Shown: one piece after another, positions 44,946-55,171 of the stretch
Layout: each line of letters begins with the position of its first letter
Position numbering within the stretch: the stretch's first letter is position 1
DNA from: Phaeodactylum tricornutum CCAP 1055/1
Lineage: Eukaryota > Bacillariophyta > Bacillariophyceae > Surirellales > Neidiaceae
DNA: 64,000 nucleotides
Direction of reading: 5' to 3'
Assembly: GCF_000150955.2 (NCBI RefSeq)
Contig: NC_011670.1
Span: 1,035,766 to 1,099,765 of the forward strand
Made by a program: the position numbers and the translations under genes
The notes under the pieces: model-generated
What the model was told of the DNA's origin: nothing
What the model saw: the letters and a program-made list of their open reading frames with translations, nothing else
The model's database searches: none

Positions 44946-46926
44946 CGACGCAGGAAGAGAGAATTCAGAAAGTTTGTAAGGTGAAACTTCGATGTGGACG
45001 TTGGTATTATTCTTTTCTCGTTTGGAAATGAATGCTATGGCGGAGGACCCCCATAATTGAAAATTTTAACCCATAGGAAACATCCGACCCCTTCGAATTT
45101 AATTGCTATAGCCTCGAAAATATATCAATAATGTTTTGTCAGTTTGTTGACGCAGAGAGGCTTTGATATATCATTATTCACCTTTCAAAAAAAATGAATC
45201 ACCAGGTACAATAGTAAAATAGAAAAAGTGAGTTACTCCGGGAACAAGGATATAGCCCCTCGGGAACTGTATTTCTATTTGTTAGGTTACGGATTCCATT
45301 TTACAGCTAACCTATGAACCCCTTTAGGGAAATATACTAGCCTCGTCCGTGTATTCGTGGTTCCCAAGTAAGATTAGATCCAGGAAGGCATATCCTTATG
45401 ATGATCCTGTTTGTTCACCTTTCAACATTGGGTCAAGAGTGTAAGTTGGGACTACGAATTTAACTAATGCATCTTAAATGTGAAAATTTGGCTTTGACTG
45501 AAATCGCGAAACCTCCTCAACCCAACGAAAGAATAGAAAGGGGGACAGGTATGATCCGTAAAAGCCACGCTGTACCGTCATTAAAGAAATGAAGCAATTG
45601 CTCACTGCCAATGGTAGCTGGTGTGAAGTTGAGTATTTAAAGCCTTCATCTGGAACGGGTACTGTCTTCCTTGATGATGATGGTTTTCTAATGTCTGTAC
45701 TCCTAGTCTCTCTCACACTACTTTTAAATTAGCATCTTCACTGTGGAGATTCAATTTATGTTTATTAGTTTCAATTGCATTGCTTTACCGCGATCAATTG
45801 TATGGACCTAGTCCATGTACCAGTTGATTCTCTGGGTGATGATCACGAGTCAGAGGAGCTTGGTTGATCGCATTCGCATTGTTTACATTTCTCAACCATG
45901 CCAATGCGTTCAAAATCAATTTATAAATTTAGCTACGGCCATTGACTATTGGCATTGACAGTGAATGTGACTAACATGTAAGAGTCAATATCGTTTGGGA
46001 ATTACCATGACTGTGAATAACTCATCGAATCTCTGACCCTGAAAACTAACTGTAAATGTAACACCTACTCATATTCTCGATCTTCCTTTTTGACTTTAAA
46101 TTCGCATTTGTAGAAATTGCTCTAGCTTGAAAAAAGTATTGACGAGTGATTAATGCAAGCTATGCTTCACCGACAAGGAAAAAAACAAACTCATTGCACA
46201 CAACCTAGCTTGTGGCTATGGAGCTCACAGTCAATTGATTCATTGAGTTACCCGAAAACAAGCGAGAGACATGGTGTCCCGCTCATTGCAAAAAGCTTTA
46301 CCAGTCGACTGAAACAACCTCTGTAGAAAGCTACTTCGTACGAAAGCGGAACCTCAAGGGACTGTTGTCCTGCCGCTCGCAATAAATACTAGCCCAGTTT
46401 GTGAAGATTTCAGCAATTGTTCGAACTTTTGCTCGTGATAGATGTTCACACGAACAGTCATGCATATTTCATCGTTACATGTATTTCGTTCATTTCCACT
46501 GGGACCAGAGCAGTCCTTTGCATAATGTAAGTGGGTTCCGTAGTAGAAAACTGCGACGATAACGGGCTAGAATCGTGCCTAAGGAACCACTTGACCGTAG
46601 ATACTTTCGTAGGGTGATCAAAGGCATGAAACTTGTCCAGTAGACTTGCTGTTAGGGAAATGAACCCCAACATGAACGCTTGACGTAGGGGTTTTCAATA
46701 GCGTGGCCAGTTGACGTAATACGAATTTCTCATTCAGAAAGCGTACGACGGATGGACTGATCCGATGTGCTGGCAAGAAACAACTCCGACAAAATAAAGC
46801 TTCGATGAGGAAGATGAACACGGCAAGATGTTTCACAGACCAACCAAACAAGCATACGCGTGATCCACTCTTCGTTGTATGCTATCGAATTTAACCCAAA
46901 ACTTGATTCGGTAATAAGATACAAGT
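44946..46926. other. Longest gene-poor stretch, about 2 kb
   Basis: AT-rich DNA with only short overlapping frames that lack conserved blocks. Recurrent ACTGT words lie near 45957 (TTGACAGTGAA), 46008 (TGACTGTGAA), 46043 (CTAACTGTAA) and 46224 (CTCACAGTCAA). No repeat family, tRNA or known ncRNA is recognised. Confidence 0.45.
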
Positions 46927-47580
46927 ATGCTTCGTGAAGGCCCCTTTAGATTGACGGCCGTTGTAGGATTCGCCTACGCCTACATGGTGAAAGGCGCGAT
47001 CAGCGCCACCGCTCTAGCGCCAGCTGACTTTTCCTCTCGACGCGGATTCAGCATCCAAATAGCTCAGCTAGCCGGTACCAGCGGTTTCTCTTTCTCCATT
47101 CCGGGGGAAGCCGGAGCTCAAGATGAAACGGACAAGCAAAAAATACTGCAAGGGTACCGACGATTAAATCAGCTTCTTGATAATTGGGAACGCGAAACGA
47201 CCGTTTGCGGTTTGACTGATAATCCTTACGTCGGAACCAGTGCGTTCGGTAAGACGGGATGCGAGCGAACGCCGCTTAAAGTTATGGAGTATATGGGCTA
47301 TCGAAGCGTCAACGATCCATTGTTTAAGGCCGAAAAAACTCTTCGTCGACTAGAAATTCTCGTCCCTCCAGATCGCGAAACTGAGTATCTGGAAGCAGTC
47401 GAAACATGGTCGGAAAAAGCGGACGAAGCAAGTGGCATGGCTTACATTTCCTCTTGGGGGGAAGCAAATCCAGGTGGAGGAAAAGACCGAATCGATTATT
47501 TTATCGAGCGGGCGAAACGAGATGTGACAGAAGCCCGCAATGCTTTGGGGACTATTGTATCTATCTTACAAATAGAATGA
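46927..47580 (+). CDS. Probable thylakoid-lumen protein exported by the Tat route
   Basis: A single exon encodes 217 residues. The N-terminus has a hydrophobic signal (AVVGFAYAYMVKGAISATA) followed by LAP, a variant of the ASAFAP plastid motif. Next comes a twin-arginine segment (SSRRGFSIQIAQLAGTSGFS) ending in GEAGA, a typical Tat lumen-transfer signal. The mature part is helical, with KILQGYRRLNQLLDNWERET, CGLTDNPYVGTSAFGKTGC and a C-terminal helix. The paired cysteines could form a disulfide. It resembles four-helix photosystem II-linked proteins in layout (PsbQ or Psb31 types), but I cannot name it. Confidence 0.65.
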   Translation: MLREGPFRLTAVVGFAYAYMVKGAISATALAPADFSSRRGFSIQIAQLAGTSGFSFSIPGEAGAQDETDKQKILQGYRRLNQLLDNWERETTVCGLTDNPYVGTSAFGKTGCERTPLKVMEYMGYRSVNDPLFKAEKTLRRLEILVPPDRETEYLEAVETWSEKADEASGMAYISSWGEANPGGGKDRIDYFIERAKRDVTEARNALGTIVSILQIE

Positions 47581-47860
47581 AACATTCTATTTGAAAAGAG
47601 AACGCTAATATAAGAATTATCTGTAGGATACATCTATTACGTGATCGCTTTGTTTGTGATGAACTGTTGATACGGTTGGAACATTAACTGTGAGGCAACA
47701 CTACTAAAAAGATGTTGTTATCTTCTGACTGAATGTGAATATTGTCGAAAAGTAGTCATAACTAACTGTAAGCAATCTTGTTTGAAGAACATGCTCTACA
47801 CTCATTCATGGCAAAACAAATCTCCCAAAATTGCTCTATTGATATGCAACTGTTCTTAAG

Positions 47861-48979
47861 CTAAATATGGTAGGCCCCAGCAAATATTGTTGAGAGATCG
47901 TAGCAGACTACACCGAGGGCCGTAAAGCTACTGATTAAGACCGACCACAAAATCCTCACTGGCAGTCCACGGAGAAAGATGAAATCGGCTTCATCTGTCG
48001 CCACGAGAAAGGAAATTCCGATGGAGACCGCCAAAAGATAAAGCGTGAGATAGTGGACAGCCGGAAATCGCATTGCGGTCATAGATAGCCAACGATATGC
48101 CCGCTGATCCAGCATTTTCTGTACGTTTGTCCGCACTTGCGATAATACAAAAGGAAGATGTTCTTTGTATTCGTGGTGACTGACAGCTTGCAGATGGATC
48201 GACCAATTTATCACCAATTGCAGTGACGACTCGATATACTCGCTCGGATACTTGTAAATGCTGAAATCGACCCCACCAACCGACGACTCCGACGAAAGCA
48301 ATTCGTTGTGTTGTTGTAAATACGTAAGTACCTCCCTTCTGCTTGATTCCGACAGAGACTCTTCGAAAATGGCAAGTCCAAGGATTGCTTCTACTTGCCG
48401 CAATGACTCTATCTCTAAGACAAATGATTTCTGTACATCGACTTGACGACTATGCAATGTAGAGAATGTCATGGAAATCAACGTCGCAAAGAGTACCGAA
48501 ATCGATGTAATGACGGGCCCGTTGACAACTTGAGTAACAACATTCGTTTGCAAGCTGACCTTGGCATCAGTATCGGGTATCCAAGTATTTTGGCTGGCCC
48601 ATTGTACCATAGTATGGAAAATTAGGCTTGTGTACGGGAATGTCCAGAAGGAAAACGCTGCTGCAAGAAAGGGGATACTCCAAAGATGCCTGCCTGTGGA
48701 TACCGTAGAGAACTGGGATGTCGTATGTGAAGCACTTGCCACAGGCAATCCGCCACCGCGTATAAACAAAGCATCATTCGCCATCAGATGCCGCAAATTA
48801 CAGGCATCCTTTGCCGCGCTGCGTACGCGTGGTATAGGAAAATTACAAGGATGCGAATGGAGCATTCCTCGACAGGGCGACGCTATGACTTCATTGGCGG
48901 AGGCGAAAACTGTTTTCCGTAATATTGCGGCTGCCAAAATTCGAACAAGGCGAGAGTAGCTGACTGTGAAGGCAATCAT
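47861..48979 (-). CDS. DUF4239 / bestrophin-like membrane protein
   Basis: A single exon encodes 372 residues. Membrane segments can be seen near the middle (WSIPFLAAAFSFWTFPYTSL, VITSISVLFATLISMTF) and at the C-terminus (YLTLYLLAVSIGISFLVAT and LWSVLISSFTALGVVCYDLS). Between them is a soluble helical part (SLRQVEAILGLAIFEES and on). This 2 + 2 layout fits DUF4239 proteins, which resemble bestrophin channels. The N-terminal 80 residues look like an organelle presequence, so a plastid location is possible. TGACTGTGAA lies 9 bp upstream of the ATG. Confidence 0.55.
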   Translation of the reverse strand: MIAFTVSYSRLVRILAAAILRKTVFASANEVIASPCRGMLHSHPCNFPIPRVRSAAKDACNLRHLMANDALFIRGGGLPVASASHTTSQFSTVSTGRHLWSIPFLAAAFSFWTFPYTSLIFHTMVQWASQNTWIPDTDAKVSLQTNVVTQVVNGPVITSISVLFATLISMTFSTLHSRQVDVQKSFVLEIESLRQVEAILGLAIFEESLSESSRREVLTYLQQHNELLSSESSVGGVDFSIYKYPSEYIESSLQLVINWSIHLQAVSHHEYKEHLPFVLSQVRTNVQKMLDQRAYRWLSMTAMRFPAVHYLTLYLLAVSIGISFLVATDEADFIFLRGLPVRILWSVLISSFTALGVVCYDLSTIFAGAYHI

Positions 48980-50173
48980 CTAAGCGGACTAACTGTACAC
49001 ACACGATTTATCCTTCATCAACAACATCCCCACAGCATCATGCCAGCCATACTTAAGGAACCCGAAAGATCCGACAACGTGAAGTCGTCCGAAATTGTGA
49101 AAAAATTAGAAAACCAAGACTTGGCACGTGGGTTTCGGATTTACATAACAGTTTAAGTTAGCAGTCCTGATTTTGAGAGCCACGCTGACCCGGATTCTTC
49201 GTATACTGCTTGACAGTTAAGACAAATAACCGACTCTAGCTATGAAGTGAAGACATCTAATGTAAGAAAGAGGTGGCGGCTAGGGTCATCATATTGGTCA
49301 AATCTTGTACGCATCGGATGATGTTTTACTTGGTTTTATTCTGTAGCACTTTGCAAGCTGTTCTTCTAGAGTCCTCTTCTGTCCTTTGTTAGACTTCGCC
49401 ATGGCCACGCAAAGGATGGTTTGTGCCGATGTGGAACCGTCGGTCGAGCGCGACATGACAACGACGAATGGGATCATAGTCCGAATATTGTACCTCGGAA
49501 GAATAGAGCACCATGAATACATCAAATGAGTCCGAGAACTAGATTCAAATTCTAGTGTAAACTAACAGTATAAGCCGAGTCTTGTTCTGGGAATATTCCT
49601 GCAAAAAAAAAAGAAGTCAAAAGCAGACATCTCAATAGTCCAGTCTAGCAAAAGTAGATAGACAATTGTATTCTAAAGGTTACAACGATGGATTTTTTGG
49701 ATTTGCCAAGCATTCATACTTCATCTTTGAATAGTTATAGAGATTCCAAACACCAGTCAGTATCAAGGAATCCATATGATTACAGCAGTATTTACTGGGT
49801 AGCATTCGGGCGTACTGTTAATGAAATTCAGCGATACGTAATGTTGTATAGTTGCATGTCACCTGCTACGGACGGGCTCACTATCTGTGACCTTCCGAAA
49901 AAAGTCCTATACGTGAAACAAGCTGACAGTGCATTCACGGTCGGTGTGCAAGAAAGCAGTGTCCAAACTCGCATATGAGTTAGACGCCTCTTTCAGCTGG
50001 CATGCCAATAAACATTGATGTCATGAGGATAGGAGAGGGTCGGAGTGTCCACTAATGCCGTCGAGAGTATGGCCAAACCTGATCCTTGTATGGTTGTCGC
50101 TGCGCAAAGGAATTTTCATCAGCAAAATTTTATGTCGGCTATTTAAAAGCATTCTACATTACTTAGTTCTTCG
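48980..50173. other. Intergenic stretch with a 38-codon open frame
   Basis: About 1.2 kb. A plus frame at 49040-49156 starts MPAILKEPERSDNVKSSEI and ends after 38 codons. Its composition looks coding (charged, helical), so it could be an exon or a relic. Other frames (49688-49978 plus; 49298-49402 minus) lack conserved blocks. Recurrent words lie near 48989 and 49211. Confidence 0.3.
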
Positions 50174-52012
50174 TCATTGGAAGTCGTCCTCGTCGTCACC
50201 GAAGACATTGTCATTGTACATGCCTTGTTGCTGTGCAACCGCCCGAAGAATAGCTGCCTGCATAGGATTCAAGACAGTACCCATTCCTTCAGTTCCATCG
50301 AGCACACCGACGTGCACTGCACAACCCAAAGCAACAGCCTCATCAGGATTTACAGTTTTCTGTGGGACAATTCCTGTCAATACTGAAAGCAGCCGACCTA
50401 TACATGGCATTCTGGTGGCACCGCCGACTAACACGACACGAGATATTGGGCGTCCAGAAATTCCATCGCGAACTTTCATCCTTTCGCTTTCTGACCGCCG
50501 ATTAGACTCGTCGACTTTTCGTTTTTCCTCCCGATACATCCTTTCCTGTTTAGCAACATCCCGGGCACGTTTCCTTCCTTGTTGTTGCTTTCTTTTAGTA
50601 TCTTTCATATTCAGAGCCTCAATCTCAATCAGCAAGTCTGAATTGTCTACCTCCAACACTTCGCTATAAAAATCGTCAAATTCGAGTGGCGACTTCAGTT
50701 CCTCTTCCAGCTCGAATGCAGCCTCCACTAGAGTTGGACTCGCATCTCCTGGCAACAGGGCACCAGATATTATCGCAACTTCCCGGACCGGTCGAATCAA
50801 CTGTTGAAACTCGTCTCGACACAGACTCTCCATCTCCTTTCTGGTGAAGTCGCAAAGCAAATGTGTGGCATTCGACGTGCCAGCGTCTGTCGCGGCACAA
50901 TCAGTTGTTGCCAAATGCAATATCTGTGATGAATGTGACAGACGGATCCATAATTCTTCTGCAACCGGTAGAGCGAGAGTAGCTTTCTTGTTGTTGCTCA
51001 AGAAGATGCGCACCTTTTCGGCAGAGCGAACAACTGCGTTTATCGCTGTCACCGACCATTTCTTCGTAGAAATTCCATGTCCCCGCAAGAGCTTGAGAAA
51101 ATACTGCGCTATCCGATTGTCAAAGTCAGAGCCTCCTAACTGAGCGTTACCCGAGGTACTAATAATTTCTGTAACACCTCCACCCACAACAAGCATGCTG
51201 ACATCAAACGTCCCGCCTCCAAGATCGAAGACAAGCACCAATTCGTCGTCATCACCTCGTCCAACTTGCTCTTTCCCAATTGCATACGCCAACGCTGCTG
51301 CTTCAGGTTCACGTAGTAGTTTCGTCTTCCGGATTCCCGCCAGCTCTGCTGCTTTTAGTGTCGCGTCGCGTTGGGCATCGTTGAAATAGGCCGGTATGCC
51401 TAGTACTGCCCTTGTGACTACGCACCCGGTGTGATTCTCCGCCACTTCTCTGAGAGTGCGCAAAATGTGAGCAGAAACTTCTTCTGGGTGCAGTGTTTCG
51501 TTCGGATTGAGGGATGATGTCAACATTGTTGGGTATTCAGTGGCATCATGCAGTTTATTGTTCATGTTACTTTTCTTGAACGTCTTTCCCTCAGAACAAG
51601 GCGACAAAAATGGAACCACATCCTTGGTGCCAACATCGAGCTTTCCACCAGTACCTAGAATACGCTTGACGTTACGATACGCCCCGTGGTCCACTTCTTG
51701 CTCAATGGCCGGGCCTCCGACCAGGACGGTTTGAGCGTCTATATAGCTAACCACTGACGGCATCGTTCTGCCGTTATTTGGTACCTCGATTATTGTAGGA
51801 ATTCCATCTTTGAGATATGCTACGGCCGAGTGTGTTGTACCGAGATCAATCCCAATACCTATTTCATGTTTGTCGGTTACTGCGAGTTGACTGGAAGCAC
51901 ACGGCTGTTTCCGTCGTGCTCGAAATTTCGGATGAGTGGAAAAGGCTATCGTCGTAGTCGGCAATAAAAACAGGAACAAGATTCTGAAGCACAGAAGTAT
52001 TTGACTTCTCAT
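50174..52012 (-). CDS. Atypical Hsp70-like ATPase without substrate-binding domain, plastid-type presequence
   Basis: A single exon encodes 612 residues. The N-terminus is a signal peptide ending TTTIAF-STHP, fitting the diatom plastid motif. Hsp70 ATPase blocks are complete: GIGIDLGTTHSAVAY, AVLGIPAYFNDAQRDATLKA, REPEAAALAY, LVFDLGGGTFDVSML and RVVLVGGATRMPCI. About 80 residues of charged helix (RKQQQGRKRARDVAKQERMY and on) are inserted before the adenosine motif. After the ATPase domain only about 60 residues remain, ending GDDEDDF, so the beta-sandwich substrate-binding domain is absent. It may act as a nucleotide-gated co-factor; this is inference. TTGACAGTGAA lies about 170 bp upstream. 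Confidence 0.85.
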   Translation of the reverse strand: MRSQILLCFRILFLFLLPTTTIAFSTHPKFRARRKQPCASSQLAVTDKHEIGIGIDLGTTHSAVAYLKDGIPTIIEVPNNGRTMPSVVSYIDAQTVLVGGPAIEQEVDHGAYRNVKRILGTGGKLDVGTKDVVPFLSPCSEGKTFKKSNMNNKLHDATEYPTMLTSSLNPNETLHPEEVSAHILRTLREVAENHTGCVVTRAVLGIPAYFNDAQRDATLKAAELAGIRKTKLLREPEAAALAYAIGKEQVGRGDDDELVLVFDLGGGTFDVSMLVVGGGVTEIISTSGNAQLGGSDFDNRIAQYFLKLLRGHGISTKKWSVTAINAVVRSAEKVRIFLSNNKKATLALPVAEELWIRLSHSSQILHLATTDCAATDAGTSNATHLLCDFTRKEMESLCRDEFQQLIRPVREVAIISGALLPGDASPTLVEAAFELEEELKSPLEFDDFYSEVLEVDNSDLLIEIEALNMKDTKRKQQQGRKRARDVAKQERMYREEKRKVDESNRRSESERMKVRDGISGRPISRVVLVGGATRMPCIGRLLSVLTGIVPQKTVNPDEAVALGCAVHVGVLDGTEGMGTVLNPMQAAILRAVAQQQGMYNDNVFGDDEDDFQ

Positions 52013-52582
52013 CGCGGGAGGTCAAGCCGACTCGACAAGTCAGCTCTTAGGGTAGCAACCGAAGTGATCCTCTGTTTTCAATGATGGTCTCTAGAGGCGA
52101 GTGCGATCGTCTCAAGCTGCCGCGAAGGCTCGTGTGTGTTGGTTTTGTTTGATGGCAAAATCGCGTAATCACGCGTTTTGACAGTGAATTGGCCCAACCG
52201 GTAAACAGACAGACTGGTAGACCGCTAATGTTGTCAATGTCAGTTACAAATTTCTCTCGTGACGCGAGGACGGATTTCAAAAAGCATGCACGGAAAACCC
52301 AATTGACCCCCGTACACACTTTCGAATTATAAAATGTGATGGGGATGATAATGGAATGGAGCGGAAAGCGAAAATCAGCCCTTACAGTTTGTTGCTTTCA
52401 AACGTGGAAAGCCACTTATTTGGAAAGAGCACTCACAAAAGGCGCGGCCTTTTCGGCAACGACCCCAAAATGGATTATTTTCGCAGCGGCTGAGAGGCAA
52501 TACCACTGTCGCCGAAAGGTTTGCTACCACTACGCACGGGATTCAAGTTGCATACAAACGATCTTCAGAGTACAACCGCTCT
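52013..52582. other. Shared upstream region of Hsp70-like and PPR genes
   Basis: About 570 bp between divergent starts. It holds TTGACAGTGAA near 52178. Frames here on the plus strand could carry a missed 5' exon of the PPR gene with a targeting peptide, since the PPR protein lacks a clear one. Confidence 0.4.
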
Positions 52583-55171
52583 ATGCACAACCATTTTCTT
52601 GCGGAAGCTGACAAATCAAATCGTAAGGAGGCCTCTGCAAGGCTACTGTCGGCCACAAAGCCTTTTTCTAGGTTACAATGGAGAGAGGCAATTAGGACAT
52701 TGGAATGGTGGACAAATGAAAATGGCGGTAGCGAGTTATCCATCTGCATTTTTGCGAAGCTTTGCGAACAAGAATCCAAAGGTGAAAATGAACTGGACGA
52801 GACTTTGGCGAAGAAGGTGGCACAATCATGGGCAAGGGATTTTGTGGCAGGGGTATCGACGCTCAGTGTGGCAGAGTTTTCTAGGCAGTTAAAAATTTGC
52901 CAGGAAGCGATTCCATCGTTGAGAATGGATGTTTCAGCTATCATTCATAGTGCAAACGCTAAAAGACAAACTCAAGAGCGCTCGCAAGGTGAAAAGTTGG
53001 CAATACCGAATATTTCTTTACTTGAGGAGATGGAGAGCAAAATCGAGAAATCACAGATCCAAGACGATCCGTCGGTGTGCCCAGACGTGAGAACAATAAA
53101 TGCTGCCATATCGGCGTCACTATCATTCGACGAGCCGGAACTTGCAGAACGTGTTTTGACTCGCATGTGGAATATTTATGACTGCAGACAATGGCAAAAA
53201 ATTCGCCCCAACCACATCACATATCACAATATAATGGTGAGCTGGGTAAAAACATGCCGGTCGACTGAAAGAGCGGTGAGAGTGGAACGTCTCTTGCAGC
53301 AATTAAAGAAGCGACATAGTGAACATCATTATGACAAGGGTCTAACACCACAAAGGCAGCACTACATTCTGGCTTTGTCGGCATACTCTAGAGACGGTGA
53401 TCTTAAGCGGGCACAGGCCCTATTTGACTACATGCTGAAATCCTTTACATTGACGCGTGAAATCTCTTTAAAACCGACTGGCAAGGTCTGTGCTGTGTAT
53501 TTAAGCGCTTTATCGCGCAAACCAGACGTGACTGCTCCTGTTCTTGCGGCGGCGGTGGTCCACAACCTCTTTGAGCGGTTTCATGATAACATGGACCCTG
53601 ATTGGCTGCCCACGCCTCAAATGTACACTTCTTACATGAAAATCTGGATTGATAGTGGTCGACCTGATGGTGCACAGCAAGCACAAAAAATTCTTGATGA
53701 CATGTCAACTAAGCCAGGGAATCTCTCCCCGAACATTATGCATTACGGTGCTGTTATTTCAGGGTGGTGCAAAGCCGATGAACCCGACCGGGCGGAATCG
53801 ATTGTTCGATTTCTTTGTGAGAAAACCAAGGTCAAACCAGATATCAAATGTTTTCTCGAAGTTGTGAAAGCTTGGTCTTCCCGAAATACATCGGAAGCGA
53901 ATAAAAGGGCTGAGAAGCTGCTGGTGCTTATGAAAGAAATTGAAGGTACATCAGGTACAGAGCGGTCGACAGCAACGCTCGATATCATGCGAATTTTGTC
54001 GCGGAGCATAAAAGGCGGTGACGCTCAGCGATCAGAAGATATCATTCACCGAATGCAATCACAATACTATCTAGGACACTCGTCTTTGAAAGCAACCACT
54101 GAACACTACAACGCTGCATTAGGAGCCTGGTCACGATCGAACGAATTTGAAAGTCCTGATCGAGCAGAGGCTCTCTTGCTAGAAATGCTGGAAAGATTTG
54201 ACCACGGCGACAATGACCTTTCTCCGACAGAGCAATCGTTCACATCGGTAATCACATGCTGGGGGAGGAGTAATCGAGAAGAAGCCGGTCTTCGAGCACA
54301 GGCCGTTTTCGATGGTATGCAAGACAGGAGGGATCAGCAGCATCTAAGCTCACTTTGTGTAACCGCAGCATCATACTCGGCGCTCATTATGGCGTGGGCT
54401 CGAGCTGGTGAACCTAATCGCGCTGAAATTGTGTTGCAGGAAATGCACAATGACTATTTAAACGGAAACAAAGCAGCTGAGCCAAATCAAATCGTATTCA
54501 ATGCAACCATAAATGCATGGGGGAAGTCACAACGAAAGGGACGAGAAAAACGCGTCGATCAAATCATACGGCTTATGCAGCAGCTGGGTGACCTTACTGA
54601 AGTACGGCCCGATATCGTAACGTTTTCTACCGCCATAGCCTCATGTATGAGAAGTGAACTTTCAAACGCTCATGAGCTGGCAGAGAGCTACCTTGACGAA
54701 GCCAAAAGGCTGTACGCTGAGGGTGACAGCGGTTGCAAGCCAAACTCAATGTGTTATGGCGCTGTGATTCAGGCAATCGTACGTGGGGGCAAAAGCGACG
54801 CTCCTTTGAGAGCCGAAAAATATCTCAATGAGATGATTTCCCAAAGCGAGTTGGATGCAAAGCAAGTTCAAATGGCATTTGCCGCAACAATTAGTAGTTG
54901 GGCGCATGCTTCGTATCAGTCAGAAAACGTTCTGAGGGCAGAAGCGCTACTTGACACAATGACCGCTTTTGGGAGCAAGCGCGGACAGCAGTTTCTTCCG
55001 GGCCTACGAGTTTACACAGAAGTGCTTATAGCGATTTCGAAAAGCGAACCTCGCATAAGGGCCAAAAAAGCAACAGCTCTATCTCAATCAATGCAAGCGA
55101 ATAGCATTTTTCCTGATGAAATCTGCGAAAGAATATTTAACGCTTGTTTCATCCGAAAGAGAAGACGATGA
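52583..55171 (+). CDS. Pentatricopeptide repeat (PPR) protein
   Basis: A single exon encodes 862 residues built of repeated helix-turn-helix units of about 35-40 residues. Typical turns are PTEQSFTSVITCWGRS, TAASYSALIMAWARAGEPNR, NQIVFNATINAWGKSQRKG and NSMCYGAVIQAIVRGG, each followed by an A-E-x-x-L-x-x-M helix. PPR proteins bind organelle RNA base by base and direct its processing, stability or translation. There is no DYW or SMR-like tail (the end is RIFNACFIRKRRR). The ATG at 52583 lacks a clear presequence; a spliced 5' exon could supply one. Mitochondrion versus plastid cannot be decided. Confidence 0.9.
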   Translation: MHNHFLAEADKSNRKEASARLLSATKPFSRLQWREAIRTLEWWTNENGGSELSICIFAKLCEQESKGENELDETLAKKVAQSWARDFVAGVSTLSVAEFSRQLKICQEAIPSLRMDVSAIIHSANAKRQTQERSQGEKLAIPNISLLEEMESKIEKSQIQDDPSVCPDVRTINAAISASLSFDEPELAERVLTRMWNIYDCRQWQKIRPNHITYHNIMVSWVKTCRSTERAVRVERLLQQLKKRHSEHHYDKGLTPQRQHYILALSAYSRDGDLKRAQALFDYMLKSFTLTREISLKPTGKVCAVYLSALSRKPDVTAPVLAAAVVHNLFERFHDNMDPDWLPTPQMYTSYMKIWIDSGRPDGAQQAQKILDDMSTKPGNLSPNIMHYGAVISGWCKADEPDRAESIVRFLCEKTKVKPDIKCFLEVVKAWSSRNTSEANKRAEKLLVLMKEIEGTSGTERSTATLDIMRILSRSIKGGDAQRSEDIIHRMQSQYYLGHSSLKATTEHYNAALGAWSRSNEFESPDRAEALLLEMLERFDHGDNDLSPTEQSFTSVITCWGRSNREEAGLRAQAVFDGMQDRRDQQHLSSLCVTAASYSALIMAWARAGEPNRAEIVLQEMHNDYLNGNKAAEPNQIVFNATINAWGKSQRKGREKRVDQIIRLMQQLGDLTEVRPDIVTFSTAIASCMRSELSNAHELAESYLDEAKRLYAEGDSGCKPNSMCYGAVIQAIVRGGKSDAPLRAEKYLNEMISQSELDAKQVQMAFAATISSWAHASYQSENVLRAEALLDTMTAFGSKRGQQFLPGLRVYTEVLIAISKSEPRIRAKKATALSQSMQANSIFPDEICERIFNACFIRKRRR

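Noticed and set aside
49688-49978. Plus-strand 96-codon open frame
   Set aside because: No family signal; it lies in a gap and could be chance. Not strong enough to call a gene.
50055-50669. Plus-strand 204-codon open frame
   Set aside because: It overlaps the Hsp70-like gene on the other strand and has Ser/Cys-rich shadow composition.
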